The notes under the pieces: generated by a model
Database searches by the model: none
Told to the model about the DNA's origin: nothing
What the model saw: only the letters and a program-made list of their open reading frames with translations
Part shown: positions 23,708-36,801 of the stretch, in pieces
Position numbering within the stretch: the stretch's first letter is position 1
Layout: each line of letters begins with the position of its first letter
Program-made: the position numbers and the translations under genes
Assembly (NCBI GenBank): GCA_902782225.1
Contig: CACZMF010000027.1
Coordinates: 1 to 45,198, forward strand
Source: an uncultured Bacteroidia bacterium
Lineage (GTDB): Bacteria; Bacteroidota; Bacteroidia; Bacteroidales; UBA932
Direction: 5' to 3'
DNA: 45,198 nt

Positions 23708-24370
23708 ATGAAAAAAGAACTTAAAGGTCAGATTATTGAAAGCATCTCAGCGCAGCTCAAGGCATATCCCAACTTCTACATCACGGATATCGCCGGCCTG
23801 AATGCTGGACAGACAAGCAAGCTCCGTCGCGAATGCTTCGAGGCTGGCATCGTGCTGAGCGTGGTCAAGAACACCCTGTTCGCCCACGTCCTCAACGGTA
23901 TCGACAACGAGGAAATGAAGACTCTCACCGAGACCCTCGTCGGCAATACCGCCATCATGTACACCGAAGTTCCTGCAGCTCCCGGAAAGCTCATCAAGAA
24001 ACTCCAGAAGGAAGGTTTCAAGAAGCCCGTCGTGAAGGGCGCCTACGTACAGGACTGCGTGTTCATCGGTGAAGACAAGCTCGATCAGCTCGCAAACATC
24101 AAGACGAAGGAAGAACTCATCGGCGAGATCATTTCCCTCCTCCAGTCTCCTATCCAGCGTGTCGTTTCCGCTCTGGAGAATGCATCCGAAGGAAAGGCCG
24201 ACGACGAGAAGATCGGTTCCGCCAAACCGGCGGCCGAGGCTCCTGCAGCCGAGGCTCCCGCAGCAGCTGAAGCACCCGCAGCCGAAGAGGCTCCCGCAGC
24301 TGAAGCTCCTGCAGCCGAGGCAGCTCCCGCAGAAGAGGCTCCCGCAGCCGAAGCTCCTGCAGCAGAATAG
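23708..24370 (+). CDS. rplJ: 50S ribosomal protein L10 with long Ala/Pro/Glu tail
   Basis: 220 residues; base of the L7/L12 stalk. The core (about 1-171) has the usual KKELKGQIIES, GLNAGQTSKLRRECFEAGI and VVKNTLFAHVL segments and the C-terminal helix that anchors L7/L12 dimers (PIQRVVSALENASE). After Ala172 comes a 49-residue tail of repeated APAAE/EAPAAE units, acidic and disordered. Common L10 proteins are about 165-175 residues, so the tail is an addition. The DNA of the tail (24221-24367) is itself an imperfect repeat and could expand or contract. rplL follows after 32 bases. Confidence 0.96.
   Translation: MKKELKGQIIESISAQLKAYPNFYITDIAGLNAGQTSKLRRECFEAGIVLSVVKNTLFAHVLNGIDNEEMKTLTETLVGNTAIMYTEVPAAPGKLIKKLQKEGFKKPVVKGAYVQDCVFIGEDKLDQLANIKTKEELIGEIISLLQSPIQRVVSALENASEGKADDEKIGSAKPAAEAPAAEAPAAAEAPAAEEAPAAEAPAAEAAPAEEAPAAEAPAAE
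24221..24367 (+). repeat. Imperfect short tandem repeat encoding the L10 tail
   Basis: Repeats of GCTCCTGCAGCCGAG-like units that encode Ala-Pro-Ala-Ala-Glu, with third-base variation (CCC/CCT, GCA/GCC). The variation shows the array is not a very recent expansion. Confidence 0.75.
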
Positions 24371-24402
24371 TAAAATATTAACAATTTAAAAATATAATCA
24401 TT

Positions 24403-24780
24403 ATGGCAGATGTTAAAGCCCTTGCAGAAGAGTTGGTAAACCTCTCTGTGAAAGATGTCCAGGAACTCGCTAAGATCCTCAAGGAAGAGTACGGTATCGA
24501 GCCCGCAGCCGCAGCAGTCGTTGTTGCAGCAGATGGCGCCGGTGCAGGTGCAGCCGCCGAGGCAGAGCAGACCGAATTCGATGTTATCCTCACCTCCGCA
24601 GGTCAGGCCAAGCTCAACGTTATCAAGGTCGTCAAGACCGAGCTCGGACTGGGTCTGAAGGAAGCCAAGGACCTCGTTGACGGCGCTCCTTCCACGATCA
24701 AGGAGAAAATTTCCAAGGCAGAGGCCGAAGCTCTCAAGGCAGCCCTTGAGGAAGCTGGCGCTGAGGTTGAGATTAAATAA
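24403..24780 (+). CDS. rplL: 50S ribosomal protein L7/L12
   Basis: 125 residues. The N-terminal dimerisation domain ([20 protein letters not shown]), an Ala/Gly-rich hinge (about 36-54), and the C-terminal factor-binding domain ([34 protein letters not shown]). It recruits EF-Tu and EF-G to the ribosome. It is normal in length and ends just before a strong hairpin that separates it from rpoB. Confidence 0.98.
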   Translation: MADVKALAEELVNLSVKDVQELAKILKEEYGIEPAAAAVVVAADGAGAGAAAEAEQTEFDVILTSAGQAKLNVIKVVKTELGLGLKEAKDLVDGAPSTIKEKISKAEAEALKAALEEAGAEVEIK

Positions 24781-24813
24781 ATCCGCCTCTTCCCTGCTGC
24801 TTAGGGAACAGAC

Positions 24814-24852
24814 AGGTTTAGAGCCGGGGATAATAGGCTCTAAACCTTTTTT
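24814..24852 (+). terminator. Strong terminator/attenuator between rplL and rpoB
   Basis: A perfect 12-bp stem AGGTTTAGAGCC (24814-24825) / GGCTCTAAACCT (24836-24847), a 10-base loop and six T (24847-24852). No strong promoter is seen between it and rpoB, so it likely works as an attenuator that sets the ratio of stalk protein to RNA polymerase subunits. Confidence 0.85.
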
Positions 24853-24887
24853 CCGTATTAAAAGTTTTTCTCCATATAAAGCTATAT

Positions 24888-27800
24888 ATGTCAAAAAAGA
24901 CTGCCCCAAAGCGCATCAACTTCGCAACATCGAAAATTCTGGAATACCCGGACCTTCTCGAGGTGCAGCTCAAGTCTTTCAAGGATTTCTTCCAGCTTGA
25001 GACCACCCCTGAAAACAGGAAAAACGAAGGCCTCTACCAGGTGTTCCAGGAAATTTTTCCTATCGAGGACACGAGGAACAACTACAAACTCGAGTTCATC
25101 GACTATTTCGTCGATCCTCCCAAGTACTCGATCGAGGAATGCCTGGAGCGCGGACTGACCTACAACGTCCCTCTCAAGGCAAAGCTCAGGCTGTCCTGCA
25201 CGGATCCCGAGCACGAAGATTTCGACACGAGGGTCCAGGACGTCTATCTGGGAGACATTCCCTACATGACTCCGGGCGGCACCTTCGTGATCAACGGCTC
25301 GGAGCGCATCGTCGTCTCCCAGCTCCACCGTTCGCCCGGCGTGTTCTTCGACCAGAGCATGCATGCCAACGGCACCAAACTTTATTCCGCCCGTATCATC
25401 CCGTTCAAAGGTTCATGGATTGAATTCGCCACGGACATCAACAACGTGATGTACGCCTACATCGACCGCAAGAAGAAGTTGCCTGTCACCACCCTCCTCA
25501 GGGCCATCGGATTCAATTCCGACAAGGACATCATCGACATCTTCGACCTGGCCGACGAGGTGGAGAACAACTCCGAAGCCCTCGAGGCCAACAAGGGCCG
25601 CAAGCTCGCCGCCAAGGTGCTCAAGACCTGGACGGAAGACTTCGAAGACGAAGACACCGGCGAAATCATCCCCATCGAACGCACCAAGGCCATCGTGGAG
25701 CGCGGCGAGATTCTCGACGACAACACCATCGCCGCCATCTCCGACACCGAGTGCAAATCCATCCTGCTGCAGAAAGACGAGGCCAACTCCAACGAGTACT
25801 CCATCATCTTCAACACCCTGCAGAAGGATCCTACCAACACCGAGCTCGAAGCTGTCAACTACATCTACAAGCAGCTCCGCAACTCCGAAGCTCCGGATGA
25901 GAGCACCGCAAGGGACGTCATCGACAAGCTCTTCTTCTCCGAGAAGCGCTACGACCTCGGCAACGTGGGCCGCTACCGCCTCAACAAGAAGCTGAACCTC
26001 ACCATCGGTCCCGACGTGCGTGTCCTGACGAACACCGACATCATCGAGATCATCAAGTACCTCATCCAGCTCATCAACTCCAAGGCCACGGTCGACGATA
26101 TCGACCACCTCAGCAACCGTCGCGTCCGCAGCGTCGGCGAGCAGCTCGCCAACCAGTTCAGCGTCGGCCTGAGCCGCATGGCCCGCACCATACGCGAAAG
26201 GATGAACGTCCGCGACAGCGAACAGTTCAACCCCATCGACCTGATCAACGCCAAGACGCTCTCCAGCGTGATCAATTCATTCTTCGGCACCAGCCAGCTG
26301 AGCCAGTTCATGGACCAGACCAACCCGCTCGCCGAAATCACGCACAAGAGGCGTCTGTCCGCACTCGGCCCGGGAGGTCTTTCCCGCGACCGCGCCGGAT
26401 TCGAGGTCCGCGACGTCCACTACACCCACTACGGACGCCTCTGCCCTATCGAATCCCCGGAAGGTCCGAACATCGGTCTGATCTCCTCGCTCTGCGTGTA
26501 TGCCCGCATCGACGCCCTCGGCTTCATCGAGACCCCCTACCGTGACGTCAAGAACGGAAAGGTGGACCTGAGCGCCGCAGGCTGCCACTACATGAGCGCG
26601 GAAGAAGAGGAGAACAAGCTCGTCTCCCTCGCCAACGTGCGCATGGACGACGAAGGCAACATCCTCGAAGAGCGTCTGCAGTGCCGCATGGAGGCAGACT
26701 TCCCCGTGGTGTCCAAGGAAGAGGTGGACTACATGGACGTGGCTCCGAACCAGATGGCTTCGGTCGCCGCATCCCTCATCCCCTTCCTCGAGCACGACGA
26801 CGCGCACCGCGCCTTGATGGGTGCGAACATGATGCGTCAGGCAGTGCCCCTCCTCAGCCCCGAGTCCCCCATCGTCGGCACCGGACTGGAAGAGAGGGTC
26901 TGCATCGACTCCCGCACCCAGTACATCGCCGACCGCAGCGGCGTGGTCACCTATGTGGATGCCAATGAGATCCGCATCAAGTACGACCGCACCGAAGACG
27001 AAAAATTCGTCAGCTTCGCTCCGGAGGAAATCATCTACAAGATGCCCCTCTACCGCAGGACCAACCAAAGCACCACCATCAACCTCAAGCCTATCGTGCG
27101 CAAGGGCGACAAGGTGGAGAAGGGCCAGGTCCTGACCGAAGGCTACGCGACCCAGGGCGGCGAACTCGCCCTCGGACGCAACCTGAAGGTGGCTTTCATG
27201 CCCTGGAAGGGCTACAACTACGAAGACGCCATCGTGCTCTCCGAAGAGATGGTCAAGTGGGACATCCTCACCTCCATCCACGTGGATGAGTACCTGACCG
27301 AAGTCCGCGACACCAAGCGCGGCATGGAAGAGCTCACCTCCGACATCCCCAACGTCAGCGAAGACGCCACCAAGGACCTCGACAAGAACGGTATCATCCG
27401 CATCGGCGCCCATATCGAACCGGGCGACATCATGATCGGCAAGATCACGCCCAAGGGCGAGAGCGACCCGTCCCCTGAAGAGAAGCTCCTCAAGGCCATC
27501 TTCGGCGACAAGGCCGGCGACGTCAATGACGCTTCCCTGAAGGCCAATCCTTCACTGAGCGGCACCGTGGTCAAGACCGCACTCTACACCAAGCTCGCCA
27601 AGGATACGAGCCGCAAGAGCGCCAGCAAGATGGACCAGAAGGCCCGTCTGGAAGTGCGCCAGCAGGAATTCGACGCCAAGGCTGCCAGGCTCCTCGAGGA
27701 TCTCGTGGGTAGGCTGACCGTCCTGACGAAGAACCGCAAGAGCGCCGGCATTTCCGACCTCTACAACGTCGAGATCGTCCCCAAGGACAAGAAGTTCACC

Positions 27801-28709
27801 GCAGAAATCCTGCGTGGAATCGACTACCAGAACGTCAATTCCAACAAGTGGACCGCCGACAAGGACACCAACGCGATGATCCGCGACCTCATCAACAACT
27901 ACTGCATCACCATCAAGACCGAAGCCGCAGCCTTCAAGCGTGAAATCGACAAGATGAAGGTCGGCGACGAGCTCCCCAACGGCGTCATGCAGCTTGCCAA
28001 GGTCTACATCGCGAAGAAGCGCAAGATCACCGTCGGTGACAAGATGGCCGGACGCCACGGCAACAAGGGTATCGTCGCGAAGATCGTCCGCAGGGAGGAC
28101 ATGCCTTTCCTGCAGGACGGAACTCCAGTCGACATCGTGCTCAACCCGCTCGGCGTGCCTTCCCGTATGAACCTCGGACAGATCTACGAGACTGTGCTCG
28201 GCTGGGCCGGTGCACGCCTCGGGCTCAAGTTCAGCACTCCTATTTTCGACGGTGCAAGCATCGACGAAATCTGCAGCTACACCGACAAGGCGGGTGTCCC
28301 CCGCTTCGGTAAGACGCAGCTTCGCGACGGCGGCACCGGTGACTGGTTCGACCAGCCCGCCACGGTCGGTGTCATCTACATGATCAAGCTCGGCCATATG
28401 GTCGACGACAAGATGCACGCCCGTTCAATCGGTCCCTACTCCCTCATCACCCAGCAGCCTCTCGGCGGTAAAGCCCAGTTCGGCGGCCAGCGTTTCGGTG
28501 AGATGGAAGTCTGGGCCCTCGAAGCATTCGGCGCTGCGAACACGCTGCAGGAGATCCTCACCGTCAAGTCCGACGACGTCACCGGACGTTCGAAGACCTA
28601 CGAAGCCATCGTCAAGGGCGACCCCATGCCGCCGGCAGGCATTCCTGAATCCCTCAACGTGCTCCTCCACGAGCTCCGCGGACTCGGTCTCAAAGTCACT
28701 TTGGAATAA
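24888..28709 (+). CDS. rpoB: DNA-directed RNA polymerase subunit beta
   Basis: 1273 residues, near the length in Bacteroides. Forms half of the RNA polymerase catalytic cleft. The rifampicin region (about 465-500) reads [19 protein letters not shown] then [10 protein letters not shown]; the positions equal to E. coli Gln513, Asp516, His526 and Ser531 are wild type, so no rifampicin-resistance change is seen there. Further conserved blocks are [25 protein letters not shown] and [18 protein letters not shown] near the C-terminus. rpoC follows after 20 bases. Confidence 0.99.
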   Translation: MSKKTAPKRINFATSKILEYPDLLEVQLKSFKDFFQLETTPENRKNEGLYQVFQEIFPIEDTRNNYKLEFIDYFVDPPKYSIEECLERGLTYNVPLKAKLRLSCTDPEHEDFDTRVQDVYLGDIPYMTPGGTFVINGSERIVVSQLHRSPGVFFDQSMHANGTKLYSARIIPFKGSWIEFATDINNVMYAYIDRKKKLPVTTLLRAIGFNSDKDIIDIFDLADEVENNSEALEANKGRKLAAKVLKTWTEDFEDEDTGEIIPIERTKAIVERGEILDDNTIAAISDTECKSILLQKDEANSNEYSIIFNTLQKDPTNTELEAVNYIYKQLRNSEAPDESTARDVIDKLFFSEKRYDLGNVGRYRLNKKLNLTIGPDVRVLTNTDIIEIIKYLIQLINSKATVDDIDHLSNRRVRSVGEQLANQFSVGLSRMARTIRERMNVRDSEQFNPIDLINAKTLSSVINSFFGTSQLSQFMDQTNPLAEITHKRRLSALGPGGLSRDRAGFEVRDVHYTHYGRLCPIESPEGPNIGLISSLCVYARIDALGFIETPYRDVKNGKVDLSAAGCHYMSAEEEENKLVSLANVRMDDEGNILEERLQCRMEADFPVVSKEEVDYMDVAPNQMASVAASLIPFLEHDDAHRALMGANMMRQAVPLLSPESPIVGTGLEERVCIDSRTQYIADRSGVVTYVDANEIRIKYDRTEDEKFVSFAPEEIIYKMPLYRRTNQSTTINLKPIVRKGDKVEKGQVLTEGYATQGGELALGRNLKVAFMPWKGYNYEDAIVLSEEMVKWDILTSIHVDEYLTEVRDTKRGMEELTSDIPNVSEDATKDLDKNGIIRIGAHIEPGDIMIGKITPKGESDPSPEEKLLKAIFGDKAGDVNDASLKANPSLSGTVVKTALYTKLAKDTSRKSASKMDQKARLEVRQQEFDAKAARLLEDLVGRLTVLTKNRKSAGISDLYNVEIVPKDKKFTAEILRGIDYQNVNSNKWTADKDTNAMIRDLINNYCITIKTEAAAFKREIDKMKVGDELPNGVMQLAKVYIAKKRKITVGDKMAGRHGNKGIVAKIVRREDMPFLQDGTPVDIVLNPLGVPSRMNLGQIYETVLGWAGARLGLKFSTPIFDGASIDEICSYTDKAGVPRFGKTQLRDGGTGDWFDQPATVGVIYMIKLGHMVDDKMHARSIGPYSLITQQPLGGKAQFGGQRFGEMEVWALEAFGAANTLQEILTVKSDDVTGRSKTYEAIVKGDPMPPAGIPESLNVLLHELRGLGLKVTLE

Positions 28710-28729
28710 TCTATTGAACGATACTAGCT

Positions 28730-33013
<4,284 letters not shown>

Positions 33014-33030
33014 CGGATGCTCTATACCAG

Positions 33031-33066
33031 AAGAGGTCGGCCCCAACAGAGGCCGACCTCTTTTTT
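33031..33066 (+). terminator. Intrinsic terminator of the rpoBC operon
   Basis: A 12-bp perfect stem AAGAGGTCGGCC (33031-33042) / GGCCGACCTCTT (33051-33062), an 8-base loop, and a T run at 33061-33066. It overlaps the stop codon of the convergent MBL lipoprotein gene (33065-33067). Confidence 0.9.
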
Positions 33067-35155
33067 ACTTGCAGGTGAACGGGCCGTGGATGGCCTTGAC
33101 CCGGTAGTTGCAGTCCGAATCGTCGAGCACGAAGACGTAGTAGCTGCCGCCGCCGGGGAGGACGCGCACCACGACATGGCCGCCGGTGGCGCTGAACTTG
33201 GAAGCATCGACTCCTTCGCCCTTGAGGGTGCTGATATTGTTCTGCGTGAGGTTGGTGGTGAATATCTTCACCGACGGGCTGGCGGTGAGCACGCGCTTGA
33301 TCGTGGCCGGGTTGGGCTGCACGTCGCGCCAGACTCCGGCGATGTAGACATCGGGCTTCAGCACCCCAAGCAGCTCCGTGCTGTTGGTGTTCTTGGTGCT
33401 GTGGTGGCTGGCCTTCATCGCCTCCACCTTCTTCATGACCTTAGAAATGGGCAGTTCGATGTCTTTCCAGGACTGGTAGGACTTGCCCGAGAACTGGATG
33501 TCGCCTCCGCTGAACCAGTCGAACTTCCCGTAGCTGAGGTGGAACACGTTGGAGAAGATGTTTTCGTTGATCTCCCACTCCTCATGGTGGGCATCGCACT
33601 CGGCGGCCGACGGCACGTAACTGGTGTTCACGTCCGTGCCGCTTCCGGTCCAGATATCGCCGCCGGAGGCTATCGTGCGTATGCTGAAGCCGGTGTAATC
33701 CGCCGGGCTGTGGCGCAGGACTATCTGGTCCGTGTGTCCGATACGGAGGGTCTCACGCACGGTGCCGAACGCCCGGGCGCTGTAGTCAAGGAAGTTGACG
33801 TAGCAGTCGTAGCGTTTCTTCCCCGTGCTGCTGTAGTAGTCTATCGACGGACGGCTGGCCCAGTCGCCGCGGTCCAGCACCTTGTCTATGGGTATTTCCA
33901 TACCGACTGCAGAGACTCCGTTGACCACGAAACCGCCGGCGTTCAGGTTAACAATAGAGACGGTGTTGCCATTTTTGTCTTTTGCGGGCCAGCCATACGT
34001 GGAATAGTCGCTGCGCCAGGCACCGATATGGTCGCCGTGGTAGTGGGATGTCATGAAATAGTCCAGCCGGCCGGCTGCGACGGCAGGGGCGAAATGACGG
34101 ATGTAATCCACAATCACGGCGCCGCTGGTCATATCGGCCGAGGGCCTGGAGGGCACACCCGGCGAATTGCCTTCGCCGTAGTCATAGAGCTCGTGCGGAG
34201 GGGCTCCCGCGGCATCGACAAGCATCGTGGTGCCGTCCGGCATGATGAAGTAGAAGGCCTCGCCCCGCCCGCCGTTGATGCCGTGGATATCCAGCCAGCC
34301 GGGCCGCCAGAGAGGGAGCGGTTCGCCCGCCACCACGGCGTCCGGAGCCGCGAAGTCGACGGCCTGGGGCGCCATGCGGGCAGCCGTATTCCGCTTGATT
34401 TCAATGGGTTTCGAAGTGGAGAAATCCACTGTGCGCCCGGACGCATCGGAGAGCGTGACCGTGAATCCGCGCGTGAAGGTCATGGGTAGCAGCGAGAACC
34501 AGAATTCAGCGGGGTCCGTGCCCAGCGTAACGGGAGACTCGCAGCTGAGTTTCAGGCTCGTGCCCGAGCCTGCCGGCATAAAGGCCGAAGCGGGGATGCC
34601 GTCTTTCATGTCCACGGATGCAGTGCCGGCAAGCGTTTCGCCGGCGTTGCCCCGCAGCGTCAAGGAACTGACCTCCCCCGTGCCCGTGAAACGCAGCACC
34701 AGGGCGCCGCAGACATTGCGGAATAGCAGCTCGCGGCCTTCAGACACTGCAATCATCGCGCAGGCACCGGGGCCGAAACTGCCGGGCGCCCAGGTCTGCT
34801 TCGACTGCAGGCCGAGACGGACGGTGCCGTCGGACGAAATGGTGGTCGTGCTGCGGTAGGGATACACGGCCGTGTAGGGGCCTTCGCCCGCGCTGCCTCC
34901 GTCCGTCGGCTTAAGAGTGCCGGAAAGATCGCCGTCGGAGCCGGCAAAATAGTATTCGGCATTGGTCCTGCCGGAGTCGAATATGCTCACCTTGTCGCCG
35001 GCATTCCAGCGGACTTTCAGCCCAAGATCTATATAGGTTCTGCCCCCATCCTCTATTCCCGCGCTGAAACTGTCGCCTCCCTCCTGCGGGAGGACTTCCA
35101 ACGTGCAGGCAGCAAGGAGCAAGGGCAGCAGAGCGCAGGCAAATTTCTTCAGCAT
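33065..35155 (-). CDS. Lipoprotein with fimbrillin-like N-terminus and MBL-fold hydrolase domain
   Basis: A 696-residue lipoprotein (MLKKFACALLPLLLAAC, Cys17). An in-frame start 10 codons upstream (35185) is rejected because it hides the signal peptide and would overlap the sigma gene. Residues about 25-290 are a beta-rich fimbrillin-like domain (WNAGDKVSIF, YTAVYPY, FWFSLLPMTF). From about 300 to the end is a metallo-beta-lactamase fold of the ComEC/Rec2-like type: GWLDIHGINGGRGEAFYFIMPDGTTMLVDAAG, then zinc motif His371-x-His373-x-Asp375-His376, later FSGGDIQF and KASHHS. Reaction unknown; relatives include nucleases and phosphoesterases. It lies 7 bases after the ECF sigma gene, so both are one operon. 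Its MBL part is paralogous to the gene at 43959, including the shared end GPF-x-CK. Confidence 0.85.
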   Translation of the reverse strand: MLKKFACALLPLLLAACTLEVLPQEGGDSFSAGIEDGGRTYIDLGLKVRWNAGDKVSIFDSGRTNAEYYFAGSDGDLSGTLKPTDGGSAGEGPYTAVYPYRSTTTISSDGTVRLGLQSKQTWAPGSFGPGACAMIAVSEGRELLFRNVCGALVLRFTGTGEVSSLTLRGNAGETLAGTASVDMKDGIPASAFMPAGSGTSLKLSCESPVTLGTDPAEFWFSLLPMTFTRGFTVTLSDASGRTVDFSTSKPIEIKRNTAARMAPQAVDFAAPDAVVAGEPLPLWRPGWLDIHGINGGRGEAFYFIMPDGTTMLVDAAGAPPHELYDYGEGNSPGVPSRPSADMTSGAVIVDYIRHFAPAVAAGRLDYFMTSHYHGDHIGAWRSDYSTYGWPAKDKNGNTVSIVNLNAGGFVVNGVSAVGMEIPIDKVLDRGDWASRPSIDYYSSTGKKRYDCYVNFLDYSARAFGTVRETLRIGHTDQIVLRHSPADYTGFSIRTIASGGDIWTGSGTDVNTSYVPSAAECDAHHEEWEINENIFSNVFHLSYGKFDWFSGGDIQFSGKSYQSWKDIELPISKVMKKVEAMKASHHSTKNTNSTELLGVLKPDVYIAGVWRDVQPNPATIKRVLTASPSVKIFTTNLTQNNISTLKGEGVDASKFSATGGHVVVRVLPGGGSYYVFVLDDSDCNYRVKAIHGPFTCK

Positions 35156-35162
35156 AGGGCTA

Positions 35163-35702
35163 TCAATTATTTGTCCACTCGGCAAGAGCGAGCCGTAAAG
35201 CCCTGAGGGCCTTGGATATACGATATTCGACCGTCTTCACCGACACTCCTCCGTCCCGGGCGATTTCCTCATATTTGAGGCCTTCGGACCGGCTTTTCAC
35301 GAACGCGGCACGCTGCTCTTCGGGAAGGGTCGCCAGAACCTCGGAAAGCCGGGAACTCAGTTCGCTGAAAGATGAATATGCATCCCCGGCGGAGGAATCG
35401 AGGACGGACTGGCGGACCGCAGAATGATAGCGGTTTTTCAGCAGCTCCCTGTCGAGAAGATTCAGACAGCGGTTCCTCACCGCAGAATGCAGATATGAGC
35501 CCAAAGTCCCTGAAATGAATGTGGAAGAGGCATTTTTCCACATCGCGAACATTATGTCCTGCACCACGTCCTCGGCATCCTCGCGGGGAAGAAAATGCCC
35601 TGCATAGGCCACCAGGGGCGGATACCACTTCCGGAAAAGCCTGTCGAAGGCCTCCCTGTCGCCGCTCCGGATGAGGGAAAGAAGGTGCTGGTCGCTGGTC
35701 AT
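35163..35702 (-). CDS. ECF sigma-70 family RNA polymerase sigma factor
   Basis: 179 residues. Sigma region 2 (about 20-85) includes FDRLFRKWYPPLVAYAGHF and EDAEDVVQDIMFAMWKN; region 4 (about 120-175) includes LPEEQRAAFVKSRSEGLKY and a helix-turn-helix GVSVKTVEYRISKALRAL. This is the Bacteroidota ECF group that pairs with FecR-type anti-sigma factors. It diverges from a fecR gene 72 bases away and is followed by the MBL lipoprotein gene. It presumably drives the sus-like genes when the anti-sigma factor is released. Confidence 0.95.
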   Translation of the reverse strand: MTSDQHLLSLIRSGDREAFDRLFRKWYPPLVAYAGHFLPREDAEDVVQDIMFAMWKNASSTFISGTLGSYLHSAVRNRCLNLLDRELLKNRYHSAVRQSVLDSSAGDAYSSFSELSSRLSEVLATLPEEQRAAFVKSRSEGLKYEEIARDGGVSVKTVEYRISKALRALRLALAEWTNN

Positions 35703-35720
35703 GAGTCAGTGTCGTCCATG

Positions 35721-35728
35721 CAAATATA
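35721..35728 (-). promoter_or_regulatory. -7 element of the sigma-MBL operon
   Basis: On the minus strand a perfect TATATTTG, 18 bases before the sigma ATG. TTTC lies about 18 bases further upstream as an imperfect -33. This suggests expression by the vegetative sigma factor. Confidence 0.55.
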
Positions 35729-35734
35729 AACATT

Positions 35735-35764
35735 TTTTGTTTAGGGGAAAGCACGGCTTATTTG
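35735..35764 (+). promoter_or_regulatory. Possible promoter of fecR
   Basis: A TTTG-ending run at 35735-35739 and CTTATTTG at 35757-35764, 17 bases apart, upstream of the fecR ATG at 35775. Two mismatches in the -7 box make this weak; it may instead be recognised by the neighbouring ECF sigma factor. Confidence 0.3.
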
Positions 35765-35774
35765 TCTAATAGGT

Positions 35775-36794
35775 ATGTTAGACGAGAAAGAAATAAGATC
35801 CCTGCTGCCCGACTACGCAAGAGGCTGCGTCAGCGAGCAGGACGGGAAGCAGATAGATGAATGGATATGCAGCAGTGCCGCCCACCGGAAGGAGGCAGAA
35901 GACTGTCTTAATCTGGAGTACCTGCAGTCCAGGATAGAATCCATCGACAATGCCGACACCGACGCCGCCCTTTCCCGCGTCCATTCCAGGATGCGCCGGG
36001 AGCAGGGCCGCAGCGGTCTGCGCTGGCTGGTGTACTGCGCCGCCATACTCAGTATCCCCCTGATGGTTGCCACGGCATGGCTGTCCTCTACTCTCAGGCG
36101 CAGCACCCAGTCCGCCCCGGTCGAAATCCGCTGCACCACGGGAATGGTGTCCTGCACCACCCTGCCCGACGGCAGCCGCGTGTGGCTGAACTCCAACTCC
36201 AGGCTCAGCTACCCGGCAATATTCGGAAGCGAGCGCAGGGTGGTCCTCGAAGGGGAAGGGTATTTCGAGGTTGCAAAAGCAGGCGGGCGCAGATTCATAG
36301 TCGAAGCCGGCGGCCAGCAGGTGGAAGTCACGGGCACCGAATTCGATATCGAAGCCTACACGGAAAGCTGCCCGGAAGTGCGTACCACACTGATTTCCGG
36401 CAGCATACTTCTCCACTGCCCCGACGCTTCGGGCAAAGACCACGTCTTCAACGTGAACCCCGGAGAGCAGTTCATCTACAACCGCGAATCCCGCAAGCTG
36501 ATGCGCGTGGCCACGGACGGCAACCAGGTCACAGCCTGGAAGGAGGGCAAGACAATCCTGGACAACACCAGCCTTGAAGACGCCCTGCGCGCCATAGGCA
36601 ACCGATTCAACGTGGAATTCATGGTGCGCAACCAGGCCCTGCTCTCCAACCGCTACACCGGCACCTTCTCCGGGCAGCGCCTGGAAATCGTGCTGGAGCA
36701 CTTCAAGCGCACCACCAACATACATTTCGAGACAGATCTCACAAGCGCAGATCCGGACAACCTGTCCGGCCGGCAAATAATAATCGTTTATTGA
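35775..36794 (+). CDS. FecR-family anti-sigma factor
   Basis: 339 residues. The N-terminal cytoplasmic anti-sigma part (about 1-80) is followed by one transmembrane helix (about 84-104, WLVYCAAILSIPLMVATAWL). The periplasmic FecR domain (about 115-215) has TTLPDGSRVWLNSNSRLSYP and EGEGYFEVAKAGGRRFIVEA. The C-terminal DUF4974-like region (about 258-339) begins LDNTSLEDALRAIGNRFNVEF and contacts the STN domain of the SusC partner. It holds the ECF sigma factor inactive until the transporter signals. SusC follows after 7 bases. Confidence 0.94.
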   Translation: MLDEKEIRSLLPDYARGCVSEQDGKQIDEWICSSAAHRKEAEDCLNLEYLQSRIESIDNADTDAALSRVHSRMRREQGRSGLRWLVYCAAILSIPLMVATAWLSSTLRRSTQSAPVEIRCTTGMVSCTTLPDGSRVWLNSNSRLSYPAIFGSERRVVLEGEGYFEVAKAGGRRFIVEAGGQQVEVTGTEFDIEAYTESCPEVRTTLISGSILLHCPDASGKDHVFNVNPGEQFIYNRESRKLMRVATDGNQVTAWKEGKTILDNTSLEDALRAIGNRFNVEFMVRNQALLSNRYTGTFSGQRLEIVLEHFKRTTNIHFETDLTSADPDNLSGRQIIIVY

Positions 36795-36801
36795 TAACAC
36801 T

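Noticed and set aside
33017-34489. 490-codon plus-strand frame directly after rpoC
   Set aside because: It runs through the rpoC terminator and is antisense to the MBL lipoprotein, which has clear lipobox and zinc motifs.
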